Assembly: GCA_000985875.1 (NCBI GenBank)
Contig: CCRI01000003.1
Coordinates: 310,001 to 374,000 of the forward strand
Reading direction: 5' to 3'
Length of the DNA stretch: 64,000 bases
DNA from: Neorhizobium galegae bv. officinalis
GTDB taxonomy: Bacteria; Pseudomonadota; Alphaproteobacteria; Rhizobiales; Rhizobiaceae
The notes beneath the pieces were generated by a model that was not told the origin of the DNA, ran no database searches, and saw only the letters and a program-made list of their open reading frames with translations. This document shows positions 46,391 through 54,226 of the stretch, piece by piece. The stretch's first letter is position 1, and the number at the start of each line of letters is the position of its first letter. The position numbers and the translations under genes are program-made.

Positions 46391-47422
46391 ATGCCCCTTT
46401 CGGAATTGCGCACCTTCGCGCTGACTGCGCTGATCGGCACTGCCGGTGCGCTGATCGCAATTCTCATTGCTTTTCCAGCTCCTTACCTCATCGGTCCGGC
46501 AATCGCGATCACCATTGCGGGGCTTGCCGGATTGAACCTGGCGGTGCCGGCGCAGGTCCGCAACGCATGTTTCATTATTGTCGGCGTGTCCATGGGGGCG
46601 ACTGTGACGCCGGAGGTGATCGTGGCGGCGCGCACCTGGCCGCTGAGTTTCGTCATGGTGCTCGTGGCGGTCGTGATCCTGCTTTATGTGAGTTCCTGGG
46701 TGCTGCAGCGGTTCTTTCATTATGACCGGATCACCGCGCTGCTCGCCTCATCTCCCGGCCACCTGAGCTATGTGCTCAGCCTCGCTGCCGAAACCCGCTG
46801 CGACCTGCGCGCCGTCAGTGTCGGCCAGAGCGTGCGCGTACTGGCACTGACCATTACCGTCCCACTGATCGTCGAAATCTTCGATCTCGTCAGCACAGAC
46901 CCCGTGCAGGTGCCGCTGGCGATGAACACGCCCGTTCTGGTCGCCATGCTCGTGGTCTCGGCGCTGTTCGGCCTGCTGTTCATGCGCTGGAATTTTCCGG
47001 CAGCGCTGCTGCTTGGCGGCGTCGTGGTGTCGATCGCCACGCACGTGACCGGGTTCATCAGCGGCGGCGTTCCGAACTGGCTTCTGGTTCCGACCTATGT
47101 GATCCTCGGCTCGGTCATCGGCACGCGCTTCTGTGGCGTATCGATCAGCGAATTGCGCACCGCCTTCGTGGCCGGCGGCGTGGTGACGGTGGTCGTCATC
47201 GTGCTTGCGGCAGCGATTGCCGGCGGCGTTTCCTATCTGACCGGGGTGCCGCTCGATGCGGCGCTGATCGCCTTTGCGCCGGGTGGGCTGGAAACAATGT
47301 CGGCGATGGCCGTCATGCTGCATGCCGACCCCGCCTATGTCGGCGCCCACCACGTGTTGCGGCTGATGTTCCTGTCGGTGCTGATGCCAATCGTGCTCGG
47401 CAAGGACGCCCGGCAGCGCTGA
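46391..47422 (+). CDS. AbrB-family membrane protein (putative transporter)
   Basis: This is an integral-membrane protein of 343 residues with about ten hydrophobic segments in two repeats, each with the AbrB-duplication pattern: LIGPAIAITIAGLAGLNLAV and FPAALLLGGVVVSIATHVTG. Matching loops are GVSMGATVTPE and LGSVIGTRFCG, and each half ends with a related motif (SSPGHLSYVLSLAAE and APGGLETMSAMAVML). The family is sometimes labelled ammonia monooxygenase or AbrB regulator, but the sequence is that of a permease. Substrate unknown. It ends 3 nt from the convergent TadG-like gene. Confidence 0.85.
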   Translation: MPLSELRTFALTALIGTAGALIAILIAFPAPYLIGPAIAITIAGLAGLNLAVPAQVRNACFIIVGVSMGATVTPEVIVAARTWPLSFVMVLVAVVILLYVSSWVLQRFFHYDRITALLASSPGHLSYVLSLAAETRCDLRAVSVGQSVRVLALTITVPLIVEIFDLVSTDPVQVPLAMNTPVLVAMLVVSALFGLLFMRWNFPAALLLGGVVVSIATHVTGFISGGVPNWLLVPTYVILGSVIGTRFCGVSISELRTAFVAGGVVTVVVIVLAAAIAGGVSYLTGVPLDAALIAFAPGGLETMSAMAVMLHADPAYVGAHHVLRLMFLSVLMPIVLGKDARQR

Positions 47423-47425
47423 GCG

Positions 47426-48664
47426 TCAGTTGACGAGGCGTACCGATGAAATCTCGGAGCCGGTTCCACCGGCAGCTCCCGTATAGGGTTCGATCTGCCA
47501 GTTGGATGAGTTCATGATCATCGTATTGACCACCAGCGTGATGAGATTCGTCTGGTTCGTCGTCGAGTTGTAGGTGACGTCGCGGTTCGGAAGATGGATC
47601 ACTCCCTTGAGCGTTTCGCCATTCGAACCGTTGAAGATGTATTGCTGCTTGCGGGCATTGTTGGCGGCATCGCTGGTCTTTTCGAACATCAGGATGCCCT
47701 TGTAGGTGCCGCTGGTCGGCGCCGACGCCGTGAGGCTCAAGCTGCCATTGGCGCGGAGTTCGCTGTCGGTGTCGGGAAAATAGAAGGTCACACCCTCTGC
47801 CACGACCGTTGAGCCGGAATTGACGATCATCCGGCCCTTGATGATATGGAGGCCGGGTTTGAACGTAATCTTCGGCGATCCGTTGAAGGTGGTGCCGCAA
47901 TGGACGCCTGGAGCCATTTCGTGCACGGCTCCGTCCTTTGTGCCGCTGGTCGTGCAGGTGGAGGAGACGGTCGGTTCCGCAATGCTGCCGGCATAGGGGT
48001 CTCCGGAAACCTTGCAGCCGGGCTTCAGGTTGCTGAGCGTCCCGCCGTTCTTGATATACTGGGTGCCGGCAACGCAGAAGCTGGCCGTATCGATCGTCGC
48101 CCCGCCATTCATGATGAAGGCCGGGTTCTGGGTCGAACTGACCTCCACGCCGCATTTCTCCGAATGCACATTGGCGCCTGAATTGATCAGAACCGCCTGT
48201 GACGCGTTGCCGAGCACGTAGATGCATGCCCCTGAAGACTTCGGATTCCTGTTCGCGATGGCGGTGGACCGGACCTTGACGTCGATGGTGTGGATACCGA
48301 GCAGGCCAAGGAAATTGGTGGGAACACCTTGGGCATAGGTACCCGTCAGGCTGCCGTCGGCATTCGCGGCGACGACAAGCGCGGTATCGAGGTCGGTCTC
48401 TTCCGGAACCGTATCGGTCAGAAAGCGTAGCGCTTCCCGGCGCTGACTGGTGATATCGGGTTTTGCGACGGCACTGAGAACGGCCGCATCGAGCACGCCC
48501 TGCAGCCGGTTGCGTTCGAACGATGCCTGGGCGAAATCGATCGCACCACCGGCGGTCGTAACGAGGACCGGCAGTGCGAGAGCCGTTGCTATCGCAAAAT
48601 TGCCGCCTGCATCGCGCAGGATGTGATAGACGCGAGGGGCAATAATACTGATGAGTCGCCGCAT
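47426..48664 (-). CDS. TadE/TadG-like pilus assembly protein
   Basis: This is a protein of 412 residues with an N-terminal TadE-like membrane helix (GGNFAIATALALPVLVTTAG followed by GAIDFAQASFERNRLQG) and a large extracytoplasmic domain rich in Thr/Ser/Gly. The C-terminal region is not the von Willebrand type of full TadG but resembles the shorter TadG-related proteins of rhizobia. Eight or more cysteines in the outer domain could form disulfides. No other tad/cpa genes are in the window, so it is an orphan copy. Confidence 0.78.
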   Translation of the reverse strand: MRRLISIIAPRVYHILRDAGGNFAIATALALPVLVTTAGGAIDFAQASFERNRLQGVLDAAVLSAVAKPDITSQRREALRFLTDTVPEETDLDTALVVAANADGSLTGTYAQGVPTNFLGLLGIHTIDVKVRSTAIANRNPKSSGACIYVLGNASQAVLINSGANVHSEKCGVEVSSTQNPAFIMNGGATIDTASFCVAGTQYIKNGGTLSNLKPGCKVSGDPYAGSIAEPTVSSTCTTSGTKDGAVHEMAPGVHCGTTFNGSPKITFKPGLHIIKGRMIVNSGSTVVAEGVTFYFPDTDSELRANGSLSLTASAPTSGTYKGILMFEKTSDAANNARKQQYIFNGSNGETLKGVIHLPNRDVTYNSTTNQTNLITLVVNTMIMNSSNWQIEPYTGAAGGTGSEISSVRLVN

Positions 48665-48835
48665 GATCGTGTATCCCGAGTTGGATTTGGAAGGCGGAAT
48701 TCGGTTAAAGGTAAGTCCTTTTATCGTAGTCCCTCTAAGGTTCCGGTAAGAGAATTGGAAAACCCGAGGTTAACTCGGTTTTTAAAGATGCGGCCTTGCC
48801 GGCTGCTGAACGCGTTATCAAAATGGAAGCTAGTT

Positions 48836-49372
48836 ATGCCCGCAATCGAACTCCCGCCCCCTCTCGCAGTCGTCGTCATGGGTGTCAGCGGATCGGGGAA
48901 GACATCGGTGGGCGAACATCTCGCCGCGCGTCTCGGCTGTGCGTTCGTCGAGGGTGATCGTCTGCATCCGGAGACGAACGTCGCCAAGATGGCGAAGGGG
49001 ATTCCGCTGACCGACGATGACCGCTGGCCGTGGCTCGATCTGATCGGCAACGAACTGGCCGGGGCGAGGGGGCGGGGCGAAAGCGTGGTCGTTTCGTGCT
49101 CGGCCTTGAAACGAACCTATCGGGACCGGCTGCGGCGGGAGAGCGGCGGCACGCTCTATTTTGTCTTCCTGACCGGTGATCCCAAGGTGCTTGAGCAGCG
49201 GATGGGCGCGCGTACCGGCCATTTCATGCCTGCGTCACTGCTTCAGAGCCAGCTCGCAACCCTGGAAAGCCCGGAGCATGAGGCCGGCGTGGTAACTGTC
49301 GACATCGACGCAAGTGTCGACACAATTGTCGGCAAGGCTTTCGATGGTATTACGGCGCTTGCCGGAGCATAG
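48836..49372 (+). CDS. gntK: Gluconokinase
   Basis: This enzyme phosphorylates gluconate to 6-phosphogluconate, the substrate of Edd encoded at the start of the window. The 178-residue kinase has the P-loop GVSGSGKTSVG, the family blocks FVEGDRLHPETNVAKMAKGI and PLTDDDRWPWL, and SCSALKRTYRDRLR. ATG 48836 has GGAAG upstream and gives the normal family length; longer in-frame starts are not supported. It is divergent from the TadG-like gene, with a 171-bp gap. Confidence 0.93.
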   Translation: MPAIELPPPLAVVVMGVSGSGKTSVGEHLAARLGCAFVEGDRLHPETNVAKMAKGIPLTDDDRWPWLDLIGNELAGARGRGESVVVSCSALKRTYRDRLRRESGGTLYFVFLTGDPKVLEQRMGARTGHFMPASLLQSQLATLESPEHEAGVVTVDIDASVDTIVGKAFDGITALAGA

Positions 49373-49485
49373 ATAATAGGATCTAAGCTCCCGTTTTCTC
49401 CGATGTTCTATCTTGTGCATCGACCTGGAAAGTATTCTAAAAATTACCTGCCTTCGTGATCCGATGCTCTTCGGGCGTCGTATAA

Positions 49486-49498
49486 ACAAACAGTTTGT
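49486..49498. promoter_or_regulatory. TetR-type operator candidate
   Basis: ACAAAC-A-GTTTGT is a perfect palindrome, 85 bp upstream of the TetR gene at 49583, in the 210-bp gap after gntK. The sequence is of the kind bound by many TetR dimers, suggesting autoregulation. Confidence 0.5.
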
Positions 49499-49582
49499 GT
49501 TCAAGCAATTCTGCCCTCGGTTACCGGACCTCACCGGCAACGAAGGCAGCGGTTGGCAGGTGTTTGAGGAGACGGTTTGCGG

Positions 49583-50239
49583 ATGCCAGAATCGACGCAA
49601 GGACCGGGGCGGGGTTCCCTTCGCCGGGTGCCGAAACAGGAGCGGAGCCGCGAGCGCATCGATGAAATCCTGAAAGTATCCATGGAACTGATCGGCCAGA
49701 AGGGCATCGACGCGGTGACCATGAAGGAGATAGCTGCTCTCTCCGGCGGACCTATCGCATCGGTCTATCAGTATTTCCCGAACAAATCCGCCATCATCGC
49801 CACCCTCTACGACAATTACGCCGAAGAGGTGCGCGCCCTGGTGACGGAGCAGATCGAAAAGATCGCCACGGCAGAAGACGCTTTGCAGGCGCCGGCCGAG
49901 CTTTTCGATTTCTACTACTACAATATGCGGGAAAGGCCCGCGACGCAGGATCTCCTGAACGCCATCCAGGCCGACAAGGCGCTTGCGGACCTCGATATCG
50001 CCGAGACCCGCTTCCAGGCCGACGTATTTTACAAGGCGACGGAACCGTTCGTTGACCAGGCTTTGCGAGAAAGTTATGCGCAGACGCTCCTGGTCATGTT
50101 TCACATGGCCGGCGCTACCTTGCGGCTGGCTCTCATGGTTCCGGAAGACGAAGCCGCCGGAATCGTGGCGCAGTTCAAGTCCATCGTTCGGGCGCAGGCG
50201 ACCTACTACCTCACCGGCAGTTTCCCGGCGTCGCTCTGA
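49583..50239 (+). CDS. TetR-family transcriptional regulator
   Basis: This is a repressor of 218 residues with an N-terminal TetR HTH (RSRERIDEILKVSMELIGQK, then MKEIAALSGGPIASVYQYFP) and a helical ligand domain. The Arg-rich tail at residues 10-25 is common in the family. ATG 49583 is used; a TTG at 49577 is in frame. It is convergent with the amine oxidoreductase gene (9-nt gap). A palindromic operator candidate lies upstream. Target genes beyond itself are unknown. Confidence 0.86.
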   Translation: MPESTQGPGRGSLRRVPKQERSRERIDEILKVSMELIGQKGIDAVTMKEIAALSGGPIASVYQYFPNKSAIIATLYDNYAEEVRALVTEQIEKIATAEDALQAPAELFDFYYYNMRERPATQDLLNAIQADKALADLDIAETRFQADVFYKATEPFVDQALRESYAQTLLVMFHMAGATLRLALMVPEDEAAGIVAQFKSIVRAQATYYLTGSFPASL

Positions 50240-50248
50240 TCCTCGGGG

Positions 50249-51547
50249 TCAGACGCCCAACCGGTCGCGCAATCCATACCACCAGGCGCCGAGCACGGTG
50301 AGCGGTACCCGGAAGGTGCGGCCGCCCGGAAAGGGCAGGTTGGGGAGCGACGACCAGATGTCGAAGCGTTCCGTGTGGCCGGCGACCGCCTCGCCGAGGA
50401 TCTTGCCGAGCAGATGGGTGGTGGTCACCCCGTGGCCGCTGTCGCCGTGCGAGAAATAGACCTTGTTCGACAGTTTTCCCACATGCGGGATACGTGTCAG
50501 GGTCAGCGCGAAGTTGCCGCTCCAGGCATAATCGATCTTCACCTCCTTCAATTGCGGAAATGTCTTGAGCATATTGGGCCGGATAACGCCCGTGAGGTCG
50601 CTCGGGTCGTGGCCACCATATCCGATGCCACCGCCGTAGAGCAGCCGGTTGTCCGCAGTGCGCCTGTAGTAGTCGAGGATGTAATTGGCGTCCTCGACGC
50701 AATAGTTGGCCGGCAGCAGGCTTTCGATCAGCGCGGCGTCGAGCGGTTCCGTCACCATCACCTGGCTGGAAACCGGCATCATCCGGCCGCTGATCTCCGG
50801 AAACTGCGGAGAGAGATAGGCATTGCCGCAGACGAGCACATACGAGGCCTTTACCGAACCCCTTTCGGTTCGCACCACCGGCTTTTCGCCCGTGTCGAGG
50901 CCGGTCACGCGCGAAGCTTCGAAGACGCGCCCGCCAAGGCTTTCGAACGCCGCGGCTTCCCCGAGCACCAGATTGAGCGGGTGGATGTGGCCGCCGAGCC
51001 TGTCGATCATGCCACCGGCATAACGGTCTGTCTTCACATACCGTCCGACCTCGGCCTTGGAGACCATTTCCAGCCCGCCATGGCCGTATCGTTCCCAATC
51101 GGCCTTGTGGTGCTCCATTTCGCGGATCTGCTTGGCGGTGAAGGCCGCGAAGAAGCCGCCATGCACCAGGTCGCAGTCGATCCCGTATTTCGCCACCCGG
51201 CTGCGGATGATCCCGCCGCCTTCGAGCGACATGGCGCCGAGCTTCACCGCCTTGTCGCGGCCATAACGGCCGGCGATGGTTTCGAGATCACGGCTGTAGC
51301 CGTTGACGATCTGCCCGCCATTCCTGCCCGAAGCGCCGAAGCCGATGCGCTCCGCTTCCAGCACCACGACGGAATATCCGCGTTCGGCGAGTTCGAGCGC
51401 CGCGGAAATGCCGGTGAAACCGGCGCCGATAACGCAGACATCCGCCTCTATCTCCCCGTCGAGGGCAGGGCGGACACGCTTGTCCTTGGCCGAGGCCGCG
51501 TACCAGGAATTGGTGTGACGGGGATTGTCTGCGGATCTAAATGCCAT
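50249..51547 (-). CDS. FAD-dependent oxidoreductase, PuuB-like paralogue
   Basis: This is a DAO-fold flavoprotein of 432 residues. Rossmann motif EADVCVIGAGFTGISAALEL (about 28-47), then GFGASGRNGGQIVNGYS and, at the C-terminus, YFSHGDSGHGVTTTHLLG. It resembles the puuB-like protein at 4290-5591 in layout and likely oxidises an amine, gamma-glutamyl-amine or N-methyl amino acid. It follows the DadA-like gene in the same direction with a gap of 89 nt, so they may be one unit. Confidence 0.75.
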   Translation of the reverse strand: MAFRSADNPRHTNSWYAASAKDKRVRPALDGEIEADVCVIGAGFTGISAALELAERGYSVVVLEAERIGFGASGRNGGQIVNGYSRDLETIAGRYGRDKAVKLGAMSLEGGGIIRSRVAKYGIDCDLVHGGFFAAFTAKQIREMEHHKADWERYGHGGLEMVSKAEVGRYVKTDRYAGGMIDRLGGHIHPLNLVLGEAAAFESLGGRVFEASRVTGLDTGEKPVVRTERGSVKASYVLVCGNAYLSPQFPEISGRMMPVSSQVMVTEPLDAALIESLLPANYCVEDANYILDYYRRTADNRLLYGGGIGYGGHDPSDLTGVIRPNMLKTFPQLKEVKIDYAWSGNFALTLTRIPHVGKLSNKVYFSHGDSGHGVTTTHLLGKILGEAVAGHTERFDIWSSLPNLPFPGGRTFRVPLTVLGAWWYGLRDRLGV

Positions 51548-51636
51548 GTCACACCGTCCGGATATAGGCGTCGTATTCGACGCCGGTCACGCGCAGGACA
51601 AACTCCGACTGTCCCGTGCTTGCTGGCCAGCCCGAG

Positions 51637-52884
51637 CTAGGCGTTGAAGCGCTCCGGGCGATAGGCCGAGATATCGATCAGCGGCTTCTGCCCCGTGATC
51701 GCTTCGGCAATCACCTGGCCGGTCACCGGGCCTAGCGTCAGGCCGTGATGCGCATGGCCGAAAGCGAACCACAGGCCGTCGTGGCGCGGGGCCTTGCCGA
51801 TCACCGGCATCATGTCCGGCGTGCAGGGGCGCGCACCCATCCACGGCTCCATGTCGAGCCGCTCTGCGAGCGGGAAGATGCTGCGCGCCACCGCTTCGGC
51901 GCGTTCCAGCTGAACAGGCGTCTTCGGTGCGTCGCGGCGGGCGAATTCCGCGCCCGTCGTCAGGCGAATGCCCTGGTTCATCGGCGCTAGGAAATAGCCG
52001 CGCTCCGCATCCATGGTCCAGCCGTTGAGCTTGGCATTGCCCTTGGCCGCATAATGCATGTGGTAACCGCGCTTGACGCCGACCAGGAAATTGTAGCCGA
52101 GCGGCTTCGTGACGGTGTCGGACCAGGGCCCGAGTGCCACCACGACATCCTTGGCTTCGACCGTGCCGTCGCCGGCGACGATCCGCCAGCCGGTCTTGGT
52201 CTGCGACAGGCTCTTGGCATCGCCCTTCAGCACGCGGCCGCCGAGCTTTTCGAACAGCGCCACATAGGCGCGCGTCAGCGCCAGGGGGTCCTTGACCGAC
52301 CAGGGGTCTTCCCAGCGCAGGCCGCCGACGAAATCGGTCGAGAGGTTGGGCTCCTGTTCGGCGATATCGGCAGGCGAAAGTTCCTTGAAGGCGACGCCAT
52401 ATTCCTGGCGCAGCCGCTCGGCCTCGCCGATCTCGCCATCATGCTTGGCGCGGGTGCGGAACACCTCCGTCCAGCCGTTCTTGGCGATCAGATCCTGGGC
52501 TCCGGCTTCCTCGATCAGCTCGTTATGGGTCGCGATCGAGTGTTCGATCAGCGGCGCGTAGGCGCGGGCGATCAGCTGGTGGCGGGTCAGGTTCGAATGC
52601 CACCAGTATTTCGCCAGGAACGAGGTGACCGATGGGATCGCCCGCCAGTGGAAATGCGCGTCGATGCGGTTGTTCATGGCATAACGCAGGATCAGGCCGA
52701 ACTGCTGCGGGAAGCCATAGGGTACGACGCCCTCGCGCTGGATCAGGCCGGCATTGCCGTAGGATGTCTCCATCCCGGGTTCCTTCCGGTCGACGAGCAC
52801 CACCGATTTGCCGCGCCGGGCAAGCTGCAACGCCGTCGAAACGCCGACAATGCCGGCTCCCAGCACGATCGCATCTGCTGTCAT
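51637..52884 (-). CDS. dadA: D-amino acid dehydrogenase-like flavoprotein
   Basis: This is a membrane-associated FAD enzyme of 415 residues that deaminates D-amino acids to 2-oxo acids, passing electrons to the quinone pool in known cases. The FAD motif is AIVLGAGIVGVSTALQLARR at the extreme N-terminus, followed by VLVDRKEPGMETSYGNAGLI, typical of DadA-type proteins. The C-terminal WMGARPCTPDMMPVIGKAPR and FAFGHAHHGLTLGP are also diagnostic. No alanine racemase gene is adjacent, so the specific substrate is open. Confidence 0.8.
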   Translation of the reverse strand: MTADAIVLGAGIVGVSTALQLARRGKSVVLVDRKEPGMETSYGNAGLIQREGVVPYGFPQQFGLILRYAMNNRIDAHFHWRAIPSVTSFLAKYWWHSNLTRHQLIARAYAPLIEHSIATHNELIEEAGAQDLIAKNGWTEVFRTRAKHDGEIGEAERLRQEYGVAFKELSPADIAEQEPNLSTDFVGGLRWEDPWSVKDPLALTRAYVALFEKLGGRVLKGDAKSLSQTKTGWRIVAGDGTVEAKDVVVALGPWSDTVTKPLGYNFLVGVKRGYHMHYAAKGNAKLNGWTMDAERGYFLAPMNQGIRLTTGAEFARRDAPKTPVQLERAEAVARSIFPLAERLDMEPWMGARPCTPDMMPVIGKAPRHDGLWFAFGHAHHGLTLGPVTGQVIAEAITGQKPLIDISAYRPERFNA

Positions 52885-52913
52885 GATCTGAATTCCATTC
52901 CCATTCTTTTATA

Positions 52914-52930
52914 GTTCGAGGATTTCGAAC
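52914..52930. promoter_or_regulatory. Palindrome upstream of the dadA-like gene
   Basis: GTTCGA and TCGAAC flank a 5-bp spacer, 30 bp upstream of the dadA-like start. It could be an operator overlapping the promoter. The 233-bp gap to 53118 has no supported gene. Confidence 0.3.
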
Positions 52931-53117
52931 ATGCCGCCCGGAATGCTGCGGCGCAAATGAAAAATCACAGATGCATATATGGAATCCCTATTTCTTCGCA
53001 TGCCCCCTCCAATCGAAAGCCTACGGGGCCGTCGCTACCTTCTGGATCGTGCATCGGTTTCGATGCCGGCTCCGCGCGAACAATGCCGCGAGCCAATCCC
53101 AACAAGGAGTGACTGAA

Positions 53118-53297
53118 ATGTTTGGTCGTTTGGGGAACGTCTATGTCCTGCATCTGGCTGAAGCCAAAGCCCAGCAGCGCCGGCTGTCGCAGCCAGGTCG
53201 CCCGGTTGATGCGAATCTCGGGGTCTTCCTGAGGCTTCTCGGTGTCATCGGTCTCGGCCTCTGCGCCGCCGGTCTTGTTTCCATGATGGTGGCCTGA
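53118..53297 (+). CDS. Small membrane protein, unknown (first of three)
   Basis: This is a 59-residue protein with a soluble N-terminal half (FGRLGNVYVLHLAEAKAQQR) and one membrane segment at about 40-58 (LRLLGVIGLGLCAAGLVSMM). AAGGAG lies upstream. It is followed after 11 nt by a 96-residue ORF and then a 56-residue membrane ORF, all with good ribosome sites, so the three are probably cotranscribed. No family recognised. Confidence 0.55.
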   Translation: MFGRLGNVYVLHLAEAKAQQRRLSQPGRPVDANLGVFLRLLGVIGLGLCAAGLVSMMVA

Positions 53298-53308
53298 GGA
53301 GAAACGCG

Positions 53309-53599
53309 ATGAACAAGGCAATGTTGAAAAGCGAACCTCCCTCGCGTGGCGTGCGTTTCATGGTCGGCCGCGATGCCGGCGGCCGCTGGATCGTCTCCGA
53401 CCGCGACGGTCTCGTCGGCGGACTGTTCACCGACCGGGCGTCGGCGGTGCATTTCGCCATGTTCGAAAGCGATCATGTGCCCGGTGCCGTCTGCTGCGTG
53501 CCGGAAGAAGTGACCTTGAGCCTCGGGCCGATTTTCGAGACCCCCGCCAAGGCCCCCAAGGCGATCAATTCCAGCCTGAAGATCGTCGGGCGGGAGTGA
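53309..53599 (+). CDS. Small soluble hypothetical protein (second of three)
   Basis: This is a 96-residue protein with a compact pattern: RFMVGRDAGGRWIVSDRDGL, then FTDRASAVHFAMFESDHVPG. The layout (a query-like beta strand, W at the core, then an 'ASAVHFA' helix) recalls small DUF2188-like folds, though I cannot be certain. GAGGAG precedes the ATG. Middle gene of three small ORFs, 5 nt before the next start. Confidence 0.6.
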   Translation: MNKAMLKSEPPSRGVRFMVGRDAGGRWIVSDRDGLVGGLFTDRASAVHFAMFESDHVPGAVCCVPEEVTLSLGPIFETPAKAPKAINSSLKIVGRE

Positions 53600-53604
53600 G
53601 GAGA

Positions 53605-53775
53605 ATGCCGATGTCCAGGGCCGTTTACCACATGCGCGGACATGTCTATCCGCGCTCCCGCAATTTCGGAAATCCTAACCATCTGCATGCGTCGAGCATC
53701 ATCCTCGGGATGCTCGCGGTCATGCTGGTGGTGCTCGTCACAGCTTATGCCATAACCTTTGCGGCCGCGTCCTGA
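53605..53775 (+). CDS. Small membrane protein, unknown (third of three)
   Basis: This is a 56-residue protein with a basic, His/Arg-rich N-terminus (MPMSRAVYHMRGHVYPRSRN) and a C-terminal membrane helix (IILGMLAVMLVVLVTAYAIT). GGGAGTGAGGAG overlaps the preceding stop codon. It ends 212 bp before the first kdp-associated ORF. Confidence 0.55.
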   Translation: MPMSRAVYHMRGHVYPRSRNFGNPNHLHASSIILGMLAVMLVVLVTAYAITFAAAS

Positions 53776-53918
53776 GGATAGCCGTCGCCGGAAAGAACGA
53801 AATTCCTATAGGATTTTTATTTCTTTCCTCTGCGCTCCGTCTCGAACCTCTATGCGGTCGCGCCGCATATTAGGGTCAGAGAGATCGCAAAGATCATCTC
53901 CAGGCCGGAAAGCATCAA

Positions 53919-53943
53919 GGTGCCGTCCCATCAGGATGGCACC
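53919..53943 (+). promoter_or_regulatory. Hairpin in the kdp leader region
   Basis: GGTGCCGTCC and GGATGGCACC pair with one G-U around CATCA, followed by CTTTGCCTTG. It lies in the 212-bp gap ahead of the kdp cluster and could be an attenuator or the terminator of the three small ORFs. I do not recognise a known riboswitch. Confidence 0.4.
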
Positions 53944-53987
53944 CTTTGCCTTGTCCGGCCTCGCCTTAACAACAGGAGTCCAGATCC

Positions 53988-54071
53988 ATGATGGACGTCA
54001 TTCTACTCGGCACCGCAGTCGTCTTTTTCGGTCTCTGCCTTGCCTATACCCGCGCCTGCGACAGGCTTTGA
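53988..54071 (+). CDS. Tiny membrane peptide upstream of kdpF
   Basis: This is a 27-residue ORF (start MMDVILLGTAVVFFGLCLAY) consisting of one hydrophobic helix followed by TRACDRL. An ACAGGAG site precedes it. It ends 14 nt before kdpF. Similar very short hydrophobic ORFs ending in ACDRL commonly precede kdp genes in proteobacteria as far as I recall; the function is unknown. Confidence 0.55.
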   Translation: MMDVILLGTAVVFFGLCLAYTRACDRL

Positions 54072-54085
54072 AGGGAGAAGCTCCG

Positions 54086-54175
54086 ATGATCCTCGATTAT
54101 GTCCTGAGCGGCGGCGTGACCGTTTTCCTCACCGTCTACCTCACCTACGCTCTCATTCGTCCAGAACGCTTTTGA
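54086..54175 (+). CDS. kdpF: K+-transporting ATPase KdpF subunit
   Basis: This 29-residue single-helix peptide (MILDYVLSGGVTVFLTVYLT, then YALIRPERF) matches the KdpF consensus, including the terminal RPERF. It stabilises the KdpABC complex as a lipid-like subunit. It precedes kdpA by 51 nt. Confidence 0.85.
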   Translation: MILDYVLSGGVTVFLTVYLTYALIRPERF

Positions 54176-54226
54176 AGAGAACTGGCGCTTCTAGTCAAGC
54201 TGCCGGGTATTGAAAGTTAACCCCAA

